A stretch of DNA of 64,000 nucleotides from contig OY762510.1 in NCBI GenBank assembly GCA_963665935.1, forward strand, positions 2,542,001-2,606,000, given 5' to 3'. Below, piece by piece: positions 16,473 through 26,394 of this stretch. The notes under the pieces are model-generated. The model was given only the letters and a program-made list of their open reading frames with translations. It did no database searches and was not told the DNA's origin. Source of the DNA: Syntrophus sp963665935 (GTDB lineage: Bacteria; Desulfobacterota; Syntrophia; Syntrophales; Syntrophaceae). Position 1 is the stretch's first letter. Each line of letters starts with the position of its first letter. The position numbers and the translations under genes are program-made.

Positions 16473-19400
16473 GCAGCCCGGGAAGCGACCACATCGGGAT
16501 TTCCGGCCGGATCGCCCGCACTTTCATTACGTCGAAGCTTACCCCCTTGATTGTCATCGCTTCGCTGCTGCTGGGTCTTTTTGCCGTCCTGGTAACGCCG
16601 CGCGAAGAGGAACCCCAGATCTCCGTTCCCATGATCGATGTCTCCGTGACCTACCCCGGTGCCTCGGCCCGCGAAGTGGAGGAGCGCGTCACCCGCCCCA
16701 TGGAGAAGCTCCTCTGGGAGATCAAGGGGGTTGAGTACATCTATTCCATCGTGAAGCCGGGATTCAACCTGACCATCGTCCGGTTCTATGTGGGCGAGGA
16801 CATGGAGAACAGCCTCGTCAAGCTGTACAACAAGCTCATGTCCAACTACGACCGGATCCCTCCCGGCGTCTCCCAGCCGATGGTCAAGGTCCGGTCCATC
16901 GACGATGTCCCCATTCTGACCCTCACCCTCTGGAGCGAGTCCCCCTCCATCTCCGGCTATGAACTGCGCCGGGTGGCCCTGGAACTCTGCACGGAGATCA
17001 AGAAGGACCAGAACGTCGCGGAGTTCACCGTTATCGGCGGCCAGCGCCGTCAGGCGAGGGTTACCCTCGATCCCGCAAGGCTCAAGGCCTATTCTGCCTC
17101 CGCTTTCCAGATCATGGATGCCCTGAGCAAGACCAACTATTCCCTGCCTTCGGGCTCATACCCTTCGGGAAATCGGGAAACCCTTGTCGATACGGGCGGG
17201 CTGCTGAACAGTATCGACGAACTGGGACGAGTCGTCATCGCTGTCCGGAACGGCAGACCCGTCTACCTGAGGGATGTGGCGGCGCTCCAGGATGGGCCGG
17301 AGGAACCGGGCAATTACGTCTTTATGGGGCTTGGTCCCGCCGCCCGGCTCAAGGGGATTTCCGGAAACCCGACCGGTCAGAACGAAGCCGTCACGATTGC
17401 CATCGCCAAGAAAAAAGGGGCCAATGCAAGCATCGTGGCCCGCGAGGCTCTTGCCAAGGTCGATGCCCTCAAGGGGAGTCTGATCCCCTCGAATGTAAAC
17501 GTCACGGTGACGAGAAACTACGGGGAAACGGCCAAGGAGAAGTCCGATGAACTTCTGGATCACATGCTGATTGCCACAATCTCCGTCATTGTCCTCATCG
17601 CCCTTGCCCTGGGCGTTAGGGAGGCCGTTGTCGTCGCCGTGGCCGTCCCGGTCACGCTGGCCCTGACGCTCCTCATCAATTATCTCTATGGCTACACCCT
17701 CAACCGGGTGACCCTTTTTGCCCTCATTTTCTCCATCGGCATCCTGGTCGACGACGCCATTGTCGTCGTCGAGAATATCCACCGGCACTTTCGGCATTCC
17801 GGGGCAAGCGTGGACACGGCTGTGAAGGCCGTCGACGAGGTGGGCAATCCGACGATCCTGGCTACCTGGGCGGTCATTGCCGCACTCCTGCCCATGGCCT
17901 TCGTGTCGGGCCTGATGGGCCCCTACATGCGTCCCATCCCTGTGGGGGCCTCTGCCGCCATGGTCTTTTCCCTCCTGGTGGCCTTCATCGTAAGCCCCTG
18001 GGTGGGCTATAAGGTTCTGAGAAAAAGGGGTGGGAAGTCAGATGAGAAGCCGGAGAAGGACTTCTATCCCTTCTACGAGAGGATCATCTCCCCCCTACTG
18101 GACAACGCTCGAAAGCGGCGCCTGGCCCTCGCCGGCGTGGGCGTCCTCCTCCTGCTGGCCATGGCGCTCCTTCCCCTGAAGCTGGTGACGGTGAAGATGC
18201 TCCCCTTTGACAACAAGAGCGAGCTGCAGGTGATTATCGACATGCCCGAGGGAAGCTCACTGGAAAAAACGGCGGCCCTGGGCCGGGAACTCGGTGAATA
18301 CCTGAGGCAGGTGCCCGAGGTGACGGACTATCAGCTTTATGCGGGAACCGCGGCGCCTTTTAATTTCAACGGCTTGGTGCGTCACTATTTCCTGCGCACG
18401 GGGGCCAACGTGGCCGACATCCAGGTGAATTTCGTCGCCAAGGGGGACCGCAAGGCCCAGAGTCACGACATTGCCAAACGTCTCCGACCGAATCTGAAGG
18501 AAATCGGCGACCGCTACGGCGCCCGGATCAAGGTGGCCGAAATCCCGCCGGGTCCCCCCGTGCTCAGCACGCTGGTGGCCGAGGTCTATGGCCCGGATAG
18601 GGCGCGGCAGATCGAGATTGCCCTGCAGATCCGGGAGATCTTTGAGGAGACGCCCGGCGTGGTCGATGTGGACTGGTATGTGGAGGACGATCAGAAGAAG
18701 CTCGTCTTTGAGGCAGACCGCACGAAGGCGGCGGAAAGCGGCGTTTCCAGCGAGTCGCTTGCCCAGAGTATGCGGATCGCCCTTTCCGGAGCGGTGGCCG
18801 GGCTGGTCCATCTGGAAAAAGAGAAAGAGCCCGTGGAAATTTTCCTGCGGATGCCCCTGGAAGAACGGGCTAATCTCTTGAGCTTGACATCCCTTTCCGT
18901 GCCTTCACGGGGAGGAGGCCAGGTCCCGCTGGCGGAACTGGTGAGGATGCGGGAGGACCTGGGTGAAAAAACGATCTACCACAAGAATCTGAAGAATGTG
19001 ACCTATGTCTTGGGTGATGTGGCCGGCACTGAGGAAAGCCCTGTTTATGCCATTCTGAAGATGAAGGATGCCGTGAAGAAGCTCAAACTCCCGGAGGGTT
19101 ACGAACTTCGGCAGTACGATGCCGTCCAGCCATGGCTGGAGAATACTTATGCGATGAAATGGGACGGCGAGTGGCAGATTACCCTCGAGGTCTTTCGCGA
19201 CCTGGGCATTGCCTTTGCCGCCGTAATGGTGATCATTTACATTCTGGTGGTGGCCTGGTTCCGAAACTTTTTTACGCCCATCGTCATCATGGCGCCCATC
19301 CCGTTGACCCTGGTGGGAATTCTTCCCGGACACTGGATTTTCGGGGCCTTCTTCACGGCCACCTCCATGATCGGTTTTATCGCCCTTTCGGGGATCATCG

Positions 19401-19675
19401 TGCGCAACTCCATCCTCCTTGTGGACTTTGCCGAACAGGAGGAACGGGACGGCAAGGACCTCAGAACCGCCCTGTTGACCGCCGGGGCCGTCCGGTTCCG
19501 GCCCATTGTGCTCACCGCCGCCGCCGTCGTCGTCGGCTCCTTCGTCATGATTTTCGACCCCATCTTTCAGGGACTGGCCATTGCCATGATGTTCGGTGCA
19601 GTGGCCGCTACAGGTCTCACCCTGATCGTCATTCCCCTCCTTTACTTTGAATTTTTCAGGAATCGAAAAGGTTGA
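16469..19675 (+). CDS. RND-family efflux permease
   Basis: 1068 residues, the full length for an inner membrane RND proton-driven pump. Features: N-terminal helix, PREEEPQISVPMIDVSVTYPGAS, two large periplasmic loops, LFSIGILVDDAIVVVENIHRH (TM4 with the paired Asp proton relay), and the C-terminal helix cluster with FIALSGIIVRNSILLVDF. It is last in an OMF-MFP-RND operon with 4-bp overlaps. The sequence looks more like divergent HAE/CzcA-related pumps than AcrB itself. Substrate is not determinable. No regulator is adjacent. Confidence 0.93.
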   Translation: MSSPGSDHIGISGRIARTFITSKLTPLIVIASLLLGLFAVLVTPREEEPQISVPMIDVSVTYPGASAREVEERVTRPMEKLLWEIKGVEYIYSIVKPGFNLTIVRFYVGEDMENSLVKLYNKLMSNYDRIPPGVSQPMVKVRSIDDVPILTLTLWSESPSISGYELRRVALELCTEIKKDQNVAEFTVIGGQRRQARVTLDPARLKAYSASAFQIMDALSKTNYSLPSGSYPSGNRETLVDTGGLLNSIDELGRVVIAVRNGRPVYLRDVAALQDGPEEPGNYVFMGLGPAARLKGISGNPTGQNEAVTIAIAKKKGANASIVAREALAKVDALKGSLIPSNVNVTVTRNYGETAKEKSDELLDHMLIATISVIVLIALALGVREAVVVAVAVPVTLALTLLINYLYGYTLNRVTLFALIFSIGILVDDAIVVVENIHRHFRHSGASVDTAVKAVDEVGNPTILATWAVIAALLPMAFVSGLMGPYMRPIPVGASAAMVFSLLVAFIVSPWVGYKVLRKRGGKSDEKPEKDFYPFYERIISPLLDNARKRRLALAGVGVLLLLAMALLPLKLVTVKMLPFDNKSELQVIIDMPEGSSLEKTAALGRELGEYLRQVPEVTDYQLYAGTAAPFNFNGLVRHYFLRTGANVADIQVNFVAKGDRKAQSHDIAKRLRPNLKEIGDRYGARIKVAEIPPGPPVLSTLVAEVYGPDRARQIEIALQIREIFEETPGVVDVDWYVEDDQKKLVFEADRTKAAESGVSSESLAQSMRIALSGAVAGLVHLEKEKEPVEIFLRMPLEERANLLSLTSLSVPSRGGGQVPLAELVRMREDLGEKTIYHKNLKNVTYVLGDVAGTEESPVYAILKMKDAVKKLKLPEGYELRQYDAVQPWLENTYAMKWDGEWQITLEVFRDLGIAFAAVMVIIYILVVAWFRNFFTPIVIMAPIPLTLVGILPGHWIFGAFFTATSMIGFIALSGIIVRNSILLVDFAEQEERDGKDLRTALLTAGAVRFRPIVLTAAAVVVGSFVMIFDPIFQGLAIAMMFGAVAATGLTLIVIPLLYFEFFRNRKG

Positions 19676-19879
19676 ACCGGCGTGCCAGAAGCGGCACTAA
19701 TGCTGGTATGTATTTTGCGAGAGTTAAATTTCCAGGGTCTACGGGAACTTCCCCGGGCATTTTCCGGGATCATGGAAATCAGAATTTGCTTATAATCAAC
19801 ATGAAATGCGGAGGTCGTTTTTAACAGAGAAAAATTCAGGTCCGGTCTGAAAAAATAATGACGTAGGAGGGCGCTTCTT

Positions 19880-20992
19880 GTGGTGAGTGGAATCGGGAAC
19901 TCTTTTCAGCTACATTCGATTAATCCTAAGGAAAACGGCATCAGTGATTTTTCGCCTGTCATTTTTGAAGCACTTGGATTCGGTGTTGTCGTTGTGGATG
20001 CAGATACCCATCGCATTGTTTATGCTAATTCAAAGATTTATGGCATTGGCGGCTATTCTGAGGGGGCCCTTATCGGTCATGCCTGTCATGGTTTGTTGTG
20101 CCCGACGGAGGCAGAAAACTGCCCCATCACCGAAGAGGGGCAGTCTGTGGATAACTCGGAACGAATACTCGTTCGAGCGGATGGAACAAGGTTGTCCATC
20201 ATAAAAACGGCCGTTCCCATGACCCTGGAAGGGAAGAATTATCTGATCGAGAGTATCGTGGATAATTCAGAAAGAAAGCAGATCCAGTCAGAACTTACGA
20301 AGGCCAATGAATGCCTGCAGAAGGAAATCGTCAAACGCAAGCAGATACAAGACAGAATCGAACATCTTGCCTATCATGACCACCTGACGGGGTTGGCCAA
20401 CCGGCTGCTCTTCAAGGAGCAACTGGATCATGCGGTATCCTTATCCAGCCGTATGGCAAATAAGCTCGCGATTCTGTTTCTGGACCTGGATGGCTTTAAA
20501 ATGATCAACGACACGATGGGCCATGCCGTAGGAGATCAGCTGTTGAAGGAGGTCTCCAACCGGTTGGTCAATATTGTGCGAAAATCGGATGTTGTTGCCA
20601 GAATCGGTGGAGATGAGTTCGTGATCATGATTGGCAATCAAGGAAATGTTGAATCCATTAGACTGGTTGCAGAAAAGATCCTGAATAGCTTTCGGGAGCC
20701 CTTTAAACTGAATGGCCATGATTATTTTCTGACGACCAGCATTGGGGTTGCCATATATCCGACGGATGGCGAAAATGCGGATATCCTCATTAGAAATGCG
20801 GATATTGCCATGTACAAGGCCAAGGAGAAAGGCCGGAATCAGTACCTTCTCTGGACACTGGGAATGAAGACAAACGGGAATGAATCAGCGAAATTGGGCA
20901 GCCAGCGATATCGTATTATCGAGCGAAAAGAAATGGATTCGTATTATTCGCCGCAGATGCAGTGCCATGAAGTTGAGTCATTGGCTTTTTAA
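19880..20992 (+). CDS. PAS-GGDEF diguanylate cyclase
   Basis: 370 residues, soluble. A PAS domain (about 25-135) contains a Cys-rich loop CHGLLCPTEAENCPI, which could sense redox or bind a cofactor. A short coiled linker leads to a GGDEF domain (about 175-335) with HDHLTGLANR and the intact active motif RIGGDEF near residue 243. The product-inhibition I-site RKSD lies five residues before GGDEF, so allosteric feedback by c-di-GMP is expected. GTG start with TAGGAGG upstream. It is followed 3 bp later by an HDOD-GAF protein, suggesting a two-gene signalling unit. Confidence 0.93.
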   Translation: MVSGIGNSFQLHSINPKENGISDFSPVIFEALGFGVVVVDADTHRIVYANSKIYGIGGYSEGALIGHACHGLLCPTEAENCPITEEGQSVDNSERILVRADGTRLSIIKTAVPMTLEGKNYLIESIVDNSERKQIQSELTKANECLQKEIVKRKQIQDRIEHLAYHDHLTGLANRLLFKEQLDHAVSLSSRMANKLAILFLDLDGFKMINDTMGHAVGDQLLKEVSNRLVNIVRKSDVVARIGGDEFVIMIGNQGNVESIRLVAEKILNSFREPFKLNGHDYFLTTSIGVAIYPTDGENADILIRNADIAMYKAKEKGRNQYLLWTLGMKTNGNESAKLGSQRYRIIERKEMDSYYSPQMQCHEVESLAF

Positions 20993-20995
20993 GCC

Positions 20996-22693
20996 TTGTC
21001 GAGGTGGCAGCATCCTGAAGGCATGTCATGTCAGGTAGGAACATTGGAGAACAAATCGGAAGACCGGAATCATGAACCAAAGGCAATAAAATCAACGGTT
21101 GAGGGTTGCCTTGAGCCTGAAGGGCGCGAGAAAAGAGCGGAGGCCGTTCACGGGACCGTCGATTTCCTCATGAGGCGCATGCACCATAAGGGTGAACTTC
21201 CCGCCTTCTCCAGTCACATGATTGAGATCAACAGCAAACTCTCTTCCCTGACATCGGTCAACTTCTCTTCAGCCGGGGATCTGGCTGGGATTATCCTGAA
21301 AGACTTTTCTCTTACCAACAGACTTCTTAAAATCGTTAATTCCGCCCTTTATGCGGCTCAATCCGGAAAAGTGACCACAATTTCCAAGGCGCTGTTTCTT
21401 CTCGGTATCGAAAAAATCCGGATCATGGCGGCCACACTCATGATCTTTGATCATCTGGAGAACAAATCCCAGGCAAAGGAGCTGCGGGAAATCGCTCTGA
21501 ATTCCATGATGAGCGGCATGGTCGCTACAAGTATTGCCGAAAAGATGAAGCTGGGAGGGACGGAAGAGGTTTTCATCTGCGCCATGCTGTACAACCTGGG
21601 GAAGATGCTGGTCATCTGCTATTTCCCTGAAGAATATGCGGAGATCAAGAAGCGTATGGCCGAAACGAGACAGGATGAAATGACGGCATCAAGATCTGTC
21701 CTGGGCATCTCCTACAACGATCTGGGGATGGCGGTTTCGCGATCCTGGAATTTTCCGGATAAAATTGTCAACAGTATGGAACCTTTGTCCGAACAGTTCC
21801 TTGATCAACCGAAAACGGAATTGGGGAACCTTCGGGTTCTGTCCAGCTATTCCAATGAATTACTCTCCAACCTGATAAAAGCGCCATCCCCTGAGCGGGC
21901 AGAAGTCCTTTCCTCCATACTGAAGCGCTACCGGAAGAGGATCCCGATTCCCCAGGATGAGATGAAATCCCTTCTCGAATCGGCCGTTACGAAAGTCCAC
22001 CCTTATACGGACGTTGTCAAAGCTGATAAGCAGACTGCCAATCGATTTAAAAATTTATTCCAGTCCGCACCAGAGGACATCCCTGAAGTCCGGAAGACGA
22101 AAACGGCAGGGTCCTCAGAAAATGCAGTTCTTCCGAAAGAACCGGTTCCGGATGCTGCACTTTCCGGCATAGCGGGTATGGAATCAAAGGGCAATGTCCT
22201 GGCCAATGGTTTGCGGGAGATCAAGGAGATCATGAAGGGTACTTACCGCTTGAACGATGTGCTCTACATGATTCTCGAAACCATGTATCGTGGTTTTGAA
22301 TTGAGCCGCGTCATCTTTTGCCTGCGGGATGCAAAGCAGGGAATGATGGTGGCCCGTTTTGGGCTGGGGGAGAATATCGACGAGATCGTCAGGCATTTCC
22401 ATTTCAGGATCAGCCGGTCTTCGGATCTCTTTAATATTGTAATCGCCCAGGGGAAAGGCATTCTCATCGATAATGCTGCCAACCCCAACATATTGAAAAT
22501 ACTTCCGGATTGGTATCAATACCTTATCGCCGCACCATCCTTTTTTATCTATCCTCTGATTTCTCCAAGGGGATGCATCGGCATGTTCTACGGGGATCGG
22601 AAAATGCGTGAAACCCTGCTTACGGAGACAGACAGGAAATTCATGGAAGAGTTACGGGATATTTTTCTTTTCGCCATAACCCGCCAGCAATAG
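20996..22693 (+). CDS. HDOD-GAF domain signalling protein
   Basis: 565 residues (TTG start at 20996, or an ATG at 21023). The HDOD domain (about 60-265) shows FSLTNRLLKIVNSALYAAQ, ISKALFLLGIEKIRIMAAT and the metal-less MLYNLGKML in place of an HD pair. A low-complexity linker (about 355-400) joins a GAF-like domain (about 405-560) with FELSRVIFCLRD and LIAAPSFFIYPLISPRGCIG. HDOD proteins are non-catalytic signalling platforms. The gene follows a diguanylate cyclase by 3 bp, so it may read the same stimulus or c-di-GMP output. Confidence 0.85.
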   Translation: MSRWQHPEGMSCQVGTLENKSEDRNHEPKAIKSTVEGCLEPEGREKRAEAVHGTVDFLMRRMHHKGELPAFSSHMIEINSKLSSLTSVNFSSAGDLAGIILKDFSLTNRLLKIVNSALYAAQSGKVTTISKALFLLGIEKIRIMAATLMIFDHLENKSQAKELREIALNSMMSGMVATSIAEKMKLGGTEEVFICAMLYNLGKMLVICYFPEEYAEIKKRMAETRQDEMTASRSVLGISYNDLGMAVSRSWNFPDKIVNSMEPLSEQFLDQPKTELGNLRVLSSYSNELLSNLIKAPSPERAEVLSSILKRYRKRIPIPQDEMKSLLESAVTKVHPYTDVVKADKQTANRFKNLFQSAPEDIPEVRKTKTAGSSENAVLPKEPVPDAALSGIAGMESKGNVLANGLREIKEIMKGTYRLNDVLYMILETMYRGFELSRVIFCLRDAKQGMMVARFGLGENIDEIVRHFHFRISRSSDLFNIVIAQGKGILIDNAANPNILKILPDWYQYLIAAPSFFIYPLISPRGCIGMFYGDRKMRETLLTETDRKFMEELRDIFLFAITRQQ

Positions 22694-22786
22694 GTCGCAT
22701 CCCTTTCACCTTCCGCCGGATGACGGCGCTTCACAGTGTGGAGAAGTTCTGTCATTGCCGTATTTCAACTCTTCTGTAAACTTGAA

Positions 22787-24661
22787 TTATGTCCGGTGGT
22801 CAAACTCTTCGCGGAGAATCTCACTATCCCAGGCATGATCATTCTGGGTGGGGTTGATTTCCCTGTCGCTGGTCAGCAGTTCTTCCTGGTTCTGAATCTC
22901 CTCCCGGAAATTGTCGATATAGGTTTCCTTATCATGGTGGTGCAGTGCAAGTTTTTGCATGGCCGCTTCGTCATAACGGATAAAATTCTGTCCCGAGCGC
23001 AGGGCGCTATACCTTCGAAAGCCGAGCTTGACCAGGCAATCGATTCCCAGGCGCACGGAGGTGTCAAGGGTCTCCCGGTAAATGTCCGTTATGCCCGTCT
23101 CCATCAAATGGTAGGCGTCCAGCCTGTTTTCGGCTCGGGCCATGATCGAAAGATGCGGGAAGAGTTCCCGGGTTTTTTCGATAAGATCGGAATTGATTTC
23201 CGGCGAACCGATGGCTGCGATCAGGATTCTGGCTTGGTCGGCGCCGGCCGCCTTGAGTATATCGATGCGGGTGGCATCTCCGTAAAAAACCTTGAATCCC
23301 ATCTTCCTCAAAAGATCCACGCGGTCGGAATCGTTGTCGAGGATGGTGGCCTGAATCCCGTTCGCCCGGAGGAACCTTCCCACCGTGCTGCCGAAATCAC
23401 CGAAGCCGGCGATGATGACCGGGGTATGGAGATCGATGTCATCCGGGGCAGTCTCATCCTTTTCCAGTGTGCCGAATCGGGGAAGGATCAGGCGTTCATT
23501 GATCAGCAGCAACAGCGGAGTGACCGTCATGCTGAGGGCGGTCACTCCCATCATCGTGTCCGTCCATGACGGCGACAGGATCGAAAGCTGGCTGATGAAG
23601 GAAAAAAGGACGAAGGCAAATTCCCCGACCTGGGCAAGACCGAGACTGAAGAGGAGATTCTGATCAAAACTCAGCCGGGCCAGCTTTCCCGTCAGAGCGA
23701 GAACCCCGAACTTGACGGCGATCACCGCACACACAAGAGTCAGGATTTTGAGGGGTTCGTTGAGGATCAGGTTGAAGTTGACGGCTGTTCCCACGGAGAT
23801 GAAAAACAGGCCGAGAAGAACCCCTTTGAAAGGGGCGATGTCGCTTTCCAGTTCATGCCGGTATTCGCTGTTGGCCAGAACGACCCCTGCCAGAAAGGTT
23901 CCCAGGGCGGGGCTAAGGCCTACCAGGGTCATGAGGGAAGCGGTGGCAATGACGATGAAGAGGGCGGAAGCGGTGAACAGCTCCTGAAGATGGAGCCGGG
24001 CGATGAAGCGTAGAAAGGGAACAATCAGAAACCGGCCGCTGGCGACTACCAGGTTGACGGCCAGAAGCAGGACGATCGTCTGAGCCCATCCGGGCAGTCC
24101 CTGCAGAAATGTGGCGGATTCTCCTCCCTGAACCGGGATCTTAGAAATCGCCAGAAGCGGCAGGAGTGCCAGAATGGGGATGACGGAAATGTCCTGAAAA
24201 AGCAGCACGGCAAAGGAGCATCTCCCCGATTGTGTCGCTGACAAACCCTTTTCCCTCAGAGTCTGCAGGACGATCGCGGTGGACGACATGGATAGGGCCA
24301 ATCCGCAGGCCAGGGATGCCGGCCAGGAAAATCCGAGAAAAAGGAACAAGGCCAGAAAGAGGAGGGTGGTCAAGCCGAGCTGCAGCGTTCCCGTCCCCAG
24401 AATGAGCCGGCGCATCCTCCAGCAATAGACGGGCTCCAGTTCAAGGCCGATAAGAAAGAGCATCATCACCACGCCGAATTCGGCGAAATGCATCACATCC
24501 TTCCCCTCGCCGCCGACGAAGCCGAGACAGAAGGGGCCGATGATGATACCCGCAATCAGATACCCCAGAACCGATCCCATCCCGAGTCTTTTGGCAATGG
24601 GAACGAAGACGATCGCCGCCGCCAGATAGATGAGGGCGTCGTGGAGAAGGATGCTGGTCAT
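22787..24661 (-). CDS. kefB: KefB/KefC-type K+/H+ antiporter
   Basis: 624 residues. Residues 1-385 form a CPA2 monovalent cation/proton antiporter membrane domain (opening SILLHDALIYLAAAIVFVPI; GVVMMLFLIGLELEP). A cytoplasmic TrkA-N/RCK domain follows (about 405-520) with the nucleotide-binding GFGDFGSTVGRFL. In Escherichia coli this class exports K+ with proton influx during electrophile stress and is gated by glutathione adducts. The C-terminal tail is acidic. It overlaps a KefF-like oxidoreductase by 4 bp (ATGA), its known partner arrangement. Which Kef paralogue it corresponds to cannot be fixed. Confidence 0.9.
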   Translation of the reverse strand: MTSILLHDALIYLAAAIVFVPIAKRLGMGSVLGYLIAGIIIGPFCLGFVGGEGKDVMHFAEFGVVMMLFLIGLELEPVYCWRMRRLILGTGTLQLGLTTLLFLALFLFLGFSWPASLACGLALSMSSTAIVLQTLREKGLSATQSGRCSFAVLLFQDISVIPILALLPLLAISKIPVQGGESATFLQGLPGWAQTIVLLLAVNLVVASGRFLIVPFLRFIARLHLQELFTASALFIVIATASLMTLVGLSPALGTFLAGVVLANSEYRHELESDIAPFKGVLLGLFFISVGTAVNFNLILNEPLKILTLVCAVIAVKFGVLALTGKLARLSFDQNLLFSLGLAQVGEFAFVLFSFISQLSILSPSWTDTMMGVTALSMTVTPLLLLINERLILPRFGTLEKDETAPDDIDLHTPVIIAGFGDFGSTVGRFLRANGIQATILDNDSDRVDLLRKMGFKVFYGDATRIDILKAAGADQARILIAAIGSPEINSDLIEKTRELFPHLSIMARAENRLDAYHLMETGITDIYRETLDTSVRLGIDCLVKLGFRRYSALRSGQNFIRYDEAAMQKLALHHHDKETYIDNFREEIQNQEELLTSDREINPTQNDHAWDSEILREEFDHRT

Positions 24662-25266
24662 GGCTTGCCTCCCGTCTCGGAAATCAGCCAGTCGTTCAGG
24701 AAGGGGAAGGTCCGGACGGATTCGATGTCCAGGTTTCCCTGAACAAGCCGGTCCAGCAGGGTGCGATACAGTGCGGCATAATGCTCCAGATCCGAATTCT
24801 TCAACCGATATGTTCCCTGTACGGCAAAGGGCGGCAGGTAGATCATTCTACAGAGGGTGGCTGTCTGCTGAAAGGGAACCAGGAATTCCCTCATGGTGAA
24901 GCGGTTGAACCCTTCTGCCGCATACTCGTTCCTCGTTCCTCCGGACGTAATGGCGTTAAAAATCCATTTGTCCCTTAAGACATTCCCCCCTTCGCCATGG
25001 GCCCACCCATGTTCAAGGACCAGATCGATCCATTGCTTGAGCAGTGCCGGAGCGCTGTACATATAGATGGGATGCTGCCAGACAAGGACCTGATGCTCCG
25101 TCAACAGCGCCTTTTCCCGTTCTGCGTCGATATTGAAGTCCGGGTACAGTTCATATAAGTCATTGAACGTTACGGCCGGATTTTCCCTGATGTCTTTTAA
25201 CAGGGCGCAGTTCACGCGCGATTTTTCAAAACGGGGATGGGCAAAAAGGATCAGAATCCGATTCAT
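24658..25266 (-). CDS. kefF: KefF/KefG-like NAD(P)H:quinone oxidoreductase
   Basis: 202 residues with a flavodoxin-like fold: ILILFAHPRFEKSRVN at the N-terminus (FMN phosphate loop), QHPIYMYSAPALLKQWIDLV and GWAHGEGGNVLRDKW. Proteins of this class bind FMN, reduce quinones, and activate the Kef antiporter from the cytoplasmic side. The stop overlaps the kefB start, so translation is coupled. A 15-bp palindrome sits just upstream (25285-25299), possibly an operator. Confidence 0.88.
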   Translation of the reverse strand: MNRILILFAHPRFEKSRVNCALLKDIRENPAVTFNDLYELYPDFNIDAEREKALLTEHQVLVWQHPIYMYSAPALLKQWIDLVLEHGWAHGEGGNVLRDKWIFNAITSGGTRNEYAAEGFNRFTMREFLVPFQQTATLCRMIYLPPFAVQGTYRLKNSDLEHYAALYRTLLDRLVQGNLDIESVRTFPFLNDWLISETGGKP

Positions 25267-25284
25267 GGGTCAGGTTTTATGATC

Positions 25285-25299
25285 TTTCAGTGACTGAAA
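25285..25299 (-). promoter_or_regulatory. candidate operator palindrome upstream of kefF-kefB
   Basis: TTTCAGT-G-ACTGAAA, a perfect 7-bp inverted repeat, 19-33 bp upstream of the kefF start. The spacing suits a repressor site. Confidence 0.35.
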
Positions 25300-25359
25300 A
25301 AGATTTCTTTAAAGTTTTGGAGCGTTTATGAAGGAACGATGGAAGACGTGGATATCTCC

Positions 25360-25839
25360 TTACCGTGATCCCCGGTATACCCCGCTGTAGTCCGCTGTCG
25401 ACAGGGGAAAAACATTGTCCGCCTTGACCAGACCGCCCGCTTTAACCGTTCCGATGAAGAGGGTGTGATCGCCTGTGCCGATCGTATGATCCAGCGAGCA
25501 GTCCAGGTATCCGATACAGTCGTCCAGGACGGGAAGACCGGATGGCGACGGACTGCATTTGCAGTTGTCGAATTTTTTCTTCCAGTCCGCGATTTTGAAC
25601 TGTGCAATTCTATCGGCCGCCTCCCTGGGCAGGACGTTGATGCAGAAGTTCCCTAACTGCCGGATCTGTTCGTGACAGAGCCTGTTTTTCCTGATGGCCA
25701 GGGCAATGCGTGGTGGTTCATGGGAGCACTGAGTTACCCAGGAGGCGATCATGCCGTTATATCCCTCCGGAGATGAAACGGTGACGAGATAGATACCGTA
25801 AGAAAACCGGTCGAGGACATCCTGCCATTCTTTTTCCAT
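25360..25839 (-). CDS. flavin reductase family protein (flavoredoxin-like)
   Basis: 159-residue FMN-binding split-barrel protein. It opens with EKEWQDVLDRFSYGIYLVTV and carries ASWVTQCSHEPPRIALAI and NFCINVLPRE, typical of flavoredoxin/flavin reductase. It would bind FMN and transfer electrons in the cytoplasm. The ATG at 25839 is chosen because GAGGTG lies 6 bases upstream; a frame extension adds 8 residues. It precedes the kefF-kefB pair on the same strand by about 90 bp, so all three may share a redox-stress role. Confidence 0.85.
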   Translation of the reverse strand: MEKEWQDVLDRFSYGIYLVTVSSPEGYNGMIASWVTQCSHEPPRIALAIRKNRLCHEQIRQLGNFCINVLPREAADRIAQFKIADWKKKFDNCKCSPSPSGLPVLDDCIGYLDCSLDHTIGTGDHTLFIGTVKAGGLVKADNVFPLSTADYSGVYRGSR

Positions 25840-26394
25840 AACTTCACCTCGGTTCAGGAGCATGCCTGTTTATGCACGTTTTGTATTTTATTGACTCATT
25901 CCCTGCTTTAAGCACTTCTATAGACCATCCGGAAATTCACCCTTATTTTAACCCATAGTGACTTCCTATCACTAATATCGCGGATTGCCAAAAGAAAAGT
26001 CCACGAAAGAGTCGTTCCTTAATGACCAGAATATCCGAAGGGATGAAGATTATGGATTAATCCAAAACCTTACCATTTTATCCATCTTTTATCCGATAGT
26101 AAGAAATGTAGAGGTACTAAAATCAGATTTTATGACACTTTCACATCTTTATTTTATTATGTATAATAACTAATAATTGGGGAATTTATTGAATTAATTG
26201 TTAAATATATCTGAGCATAAGAACGTATAAATTGTCTAACTCATTATCTTTACAAATTTATTCTTGAAATGCGCGATATGTTCTTTAAGGAAGAAAAAGG
26301 GGGTGATAGTCAGCGCTAATTCAATTTAGAGTGCGAGTAATTAAGACAGACAAGAGCAAACAGGAATAATGAAACGAACAGGAGGAATGAACAT
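25840..26394. other. AT-rich gene-free region
   Basis: About 550 bp, visibly more AT-rich than the flanks, between divergent genes. A 62-codon frame at 25985-26173 has no SD or recognisable sequence and is not accepted. The region marks the start of an AT-rich accessory segment and must hold the promoter of the PEP-CTERM gene, which I could not pin down. Confidence 0.5.

Noticed and set aside
25985..26173. 62-codon frame in AT-rich DNA
   Set aside because: No SD or similarity; frames of this length are expected by chance in AT-rich sequence.
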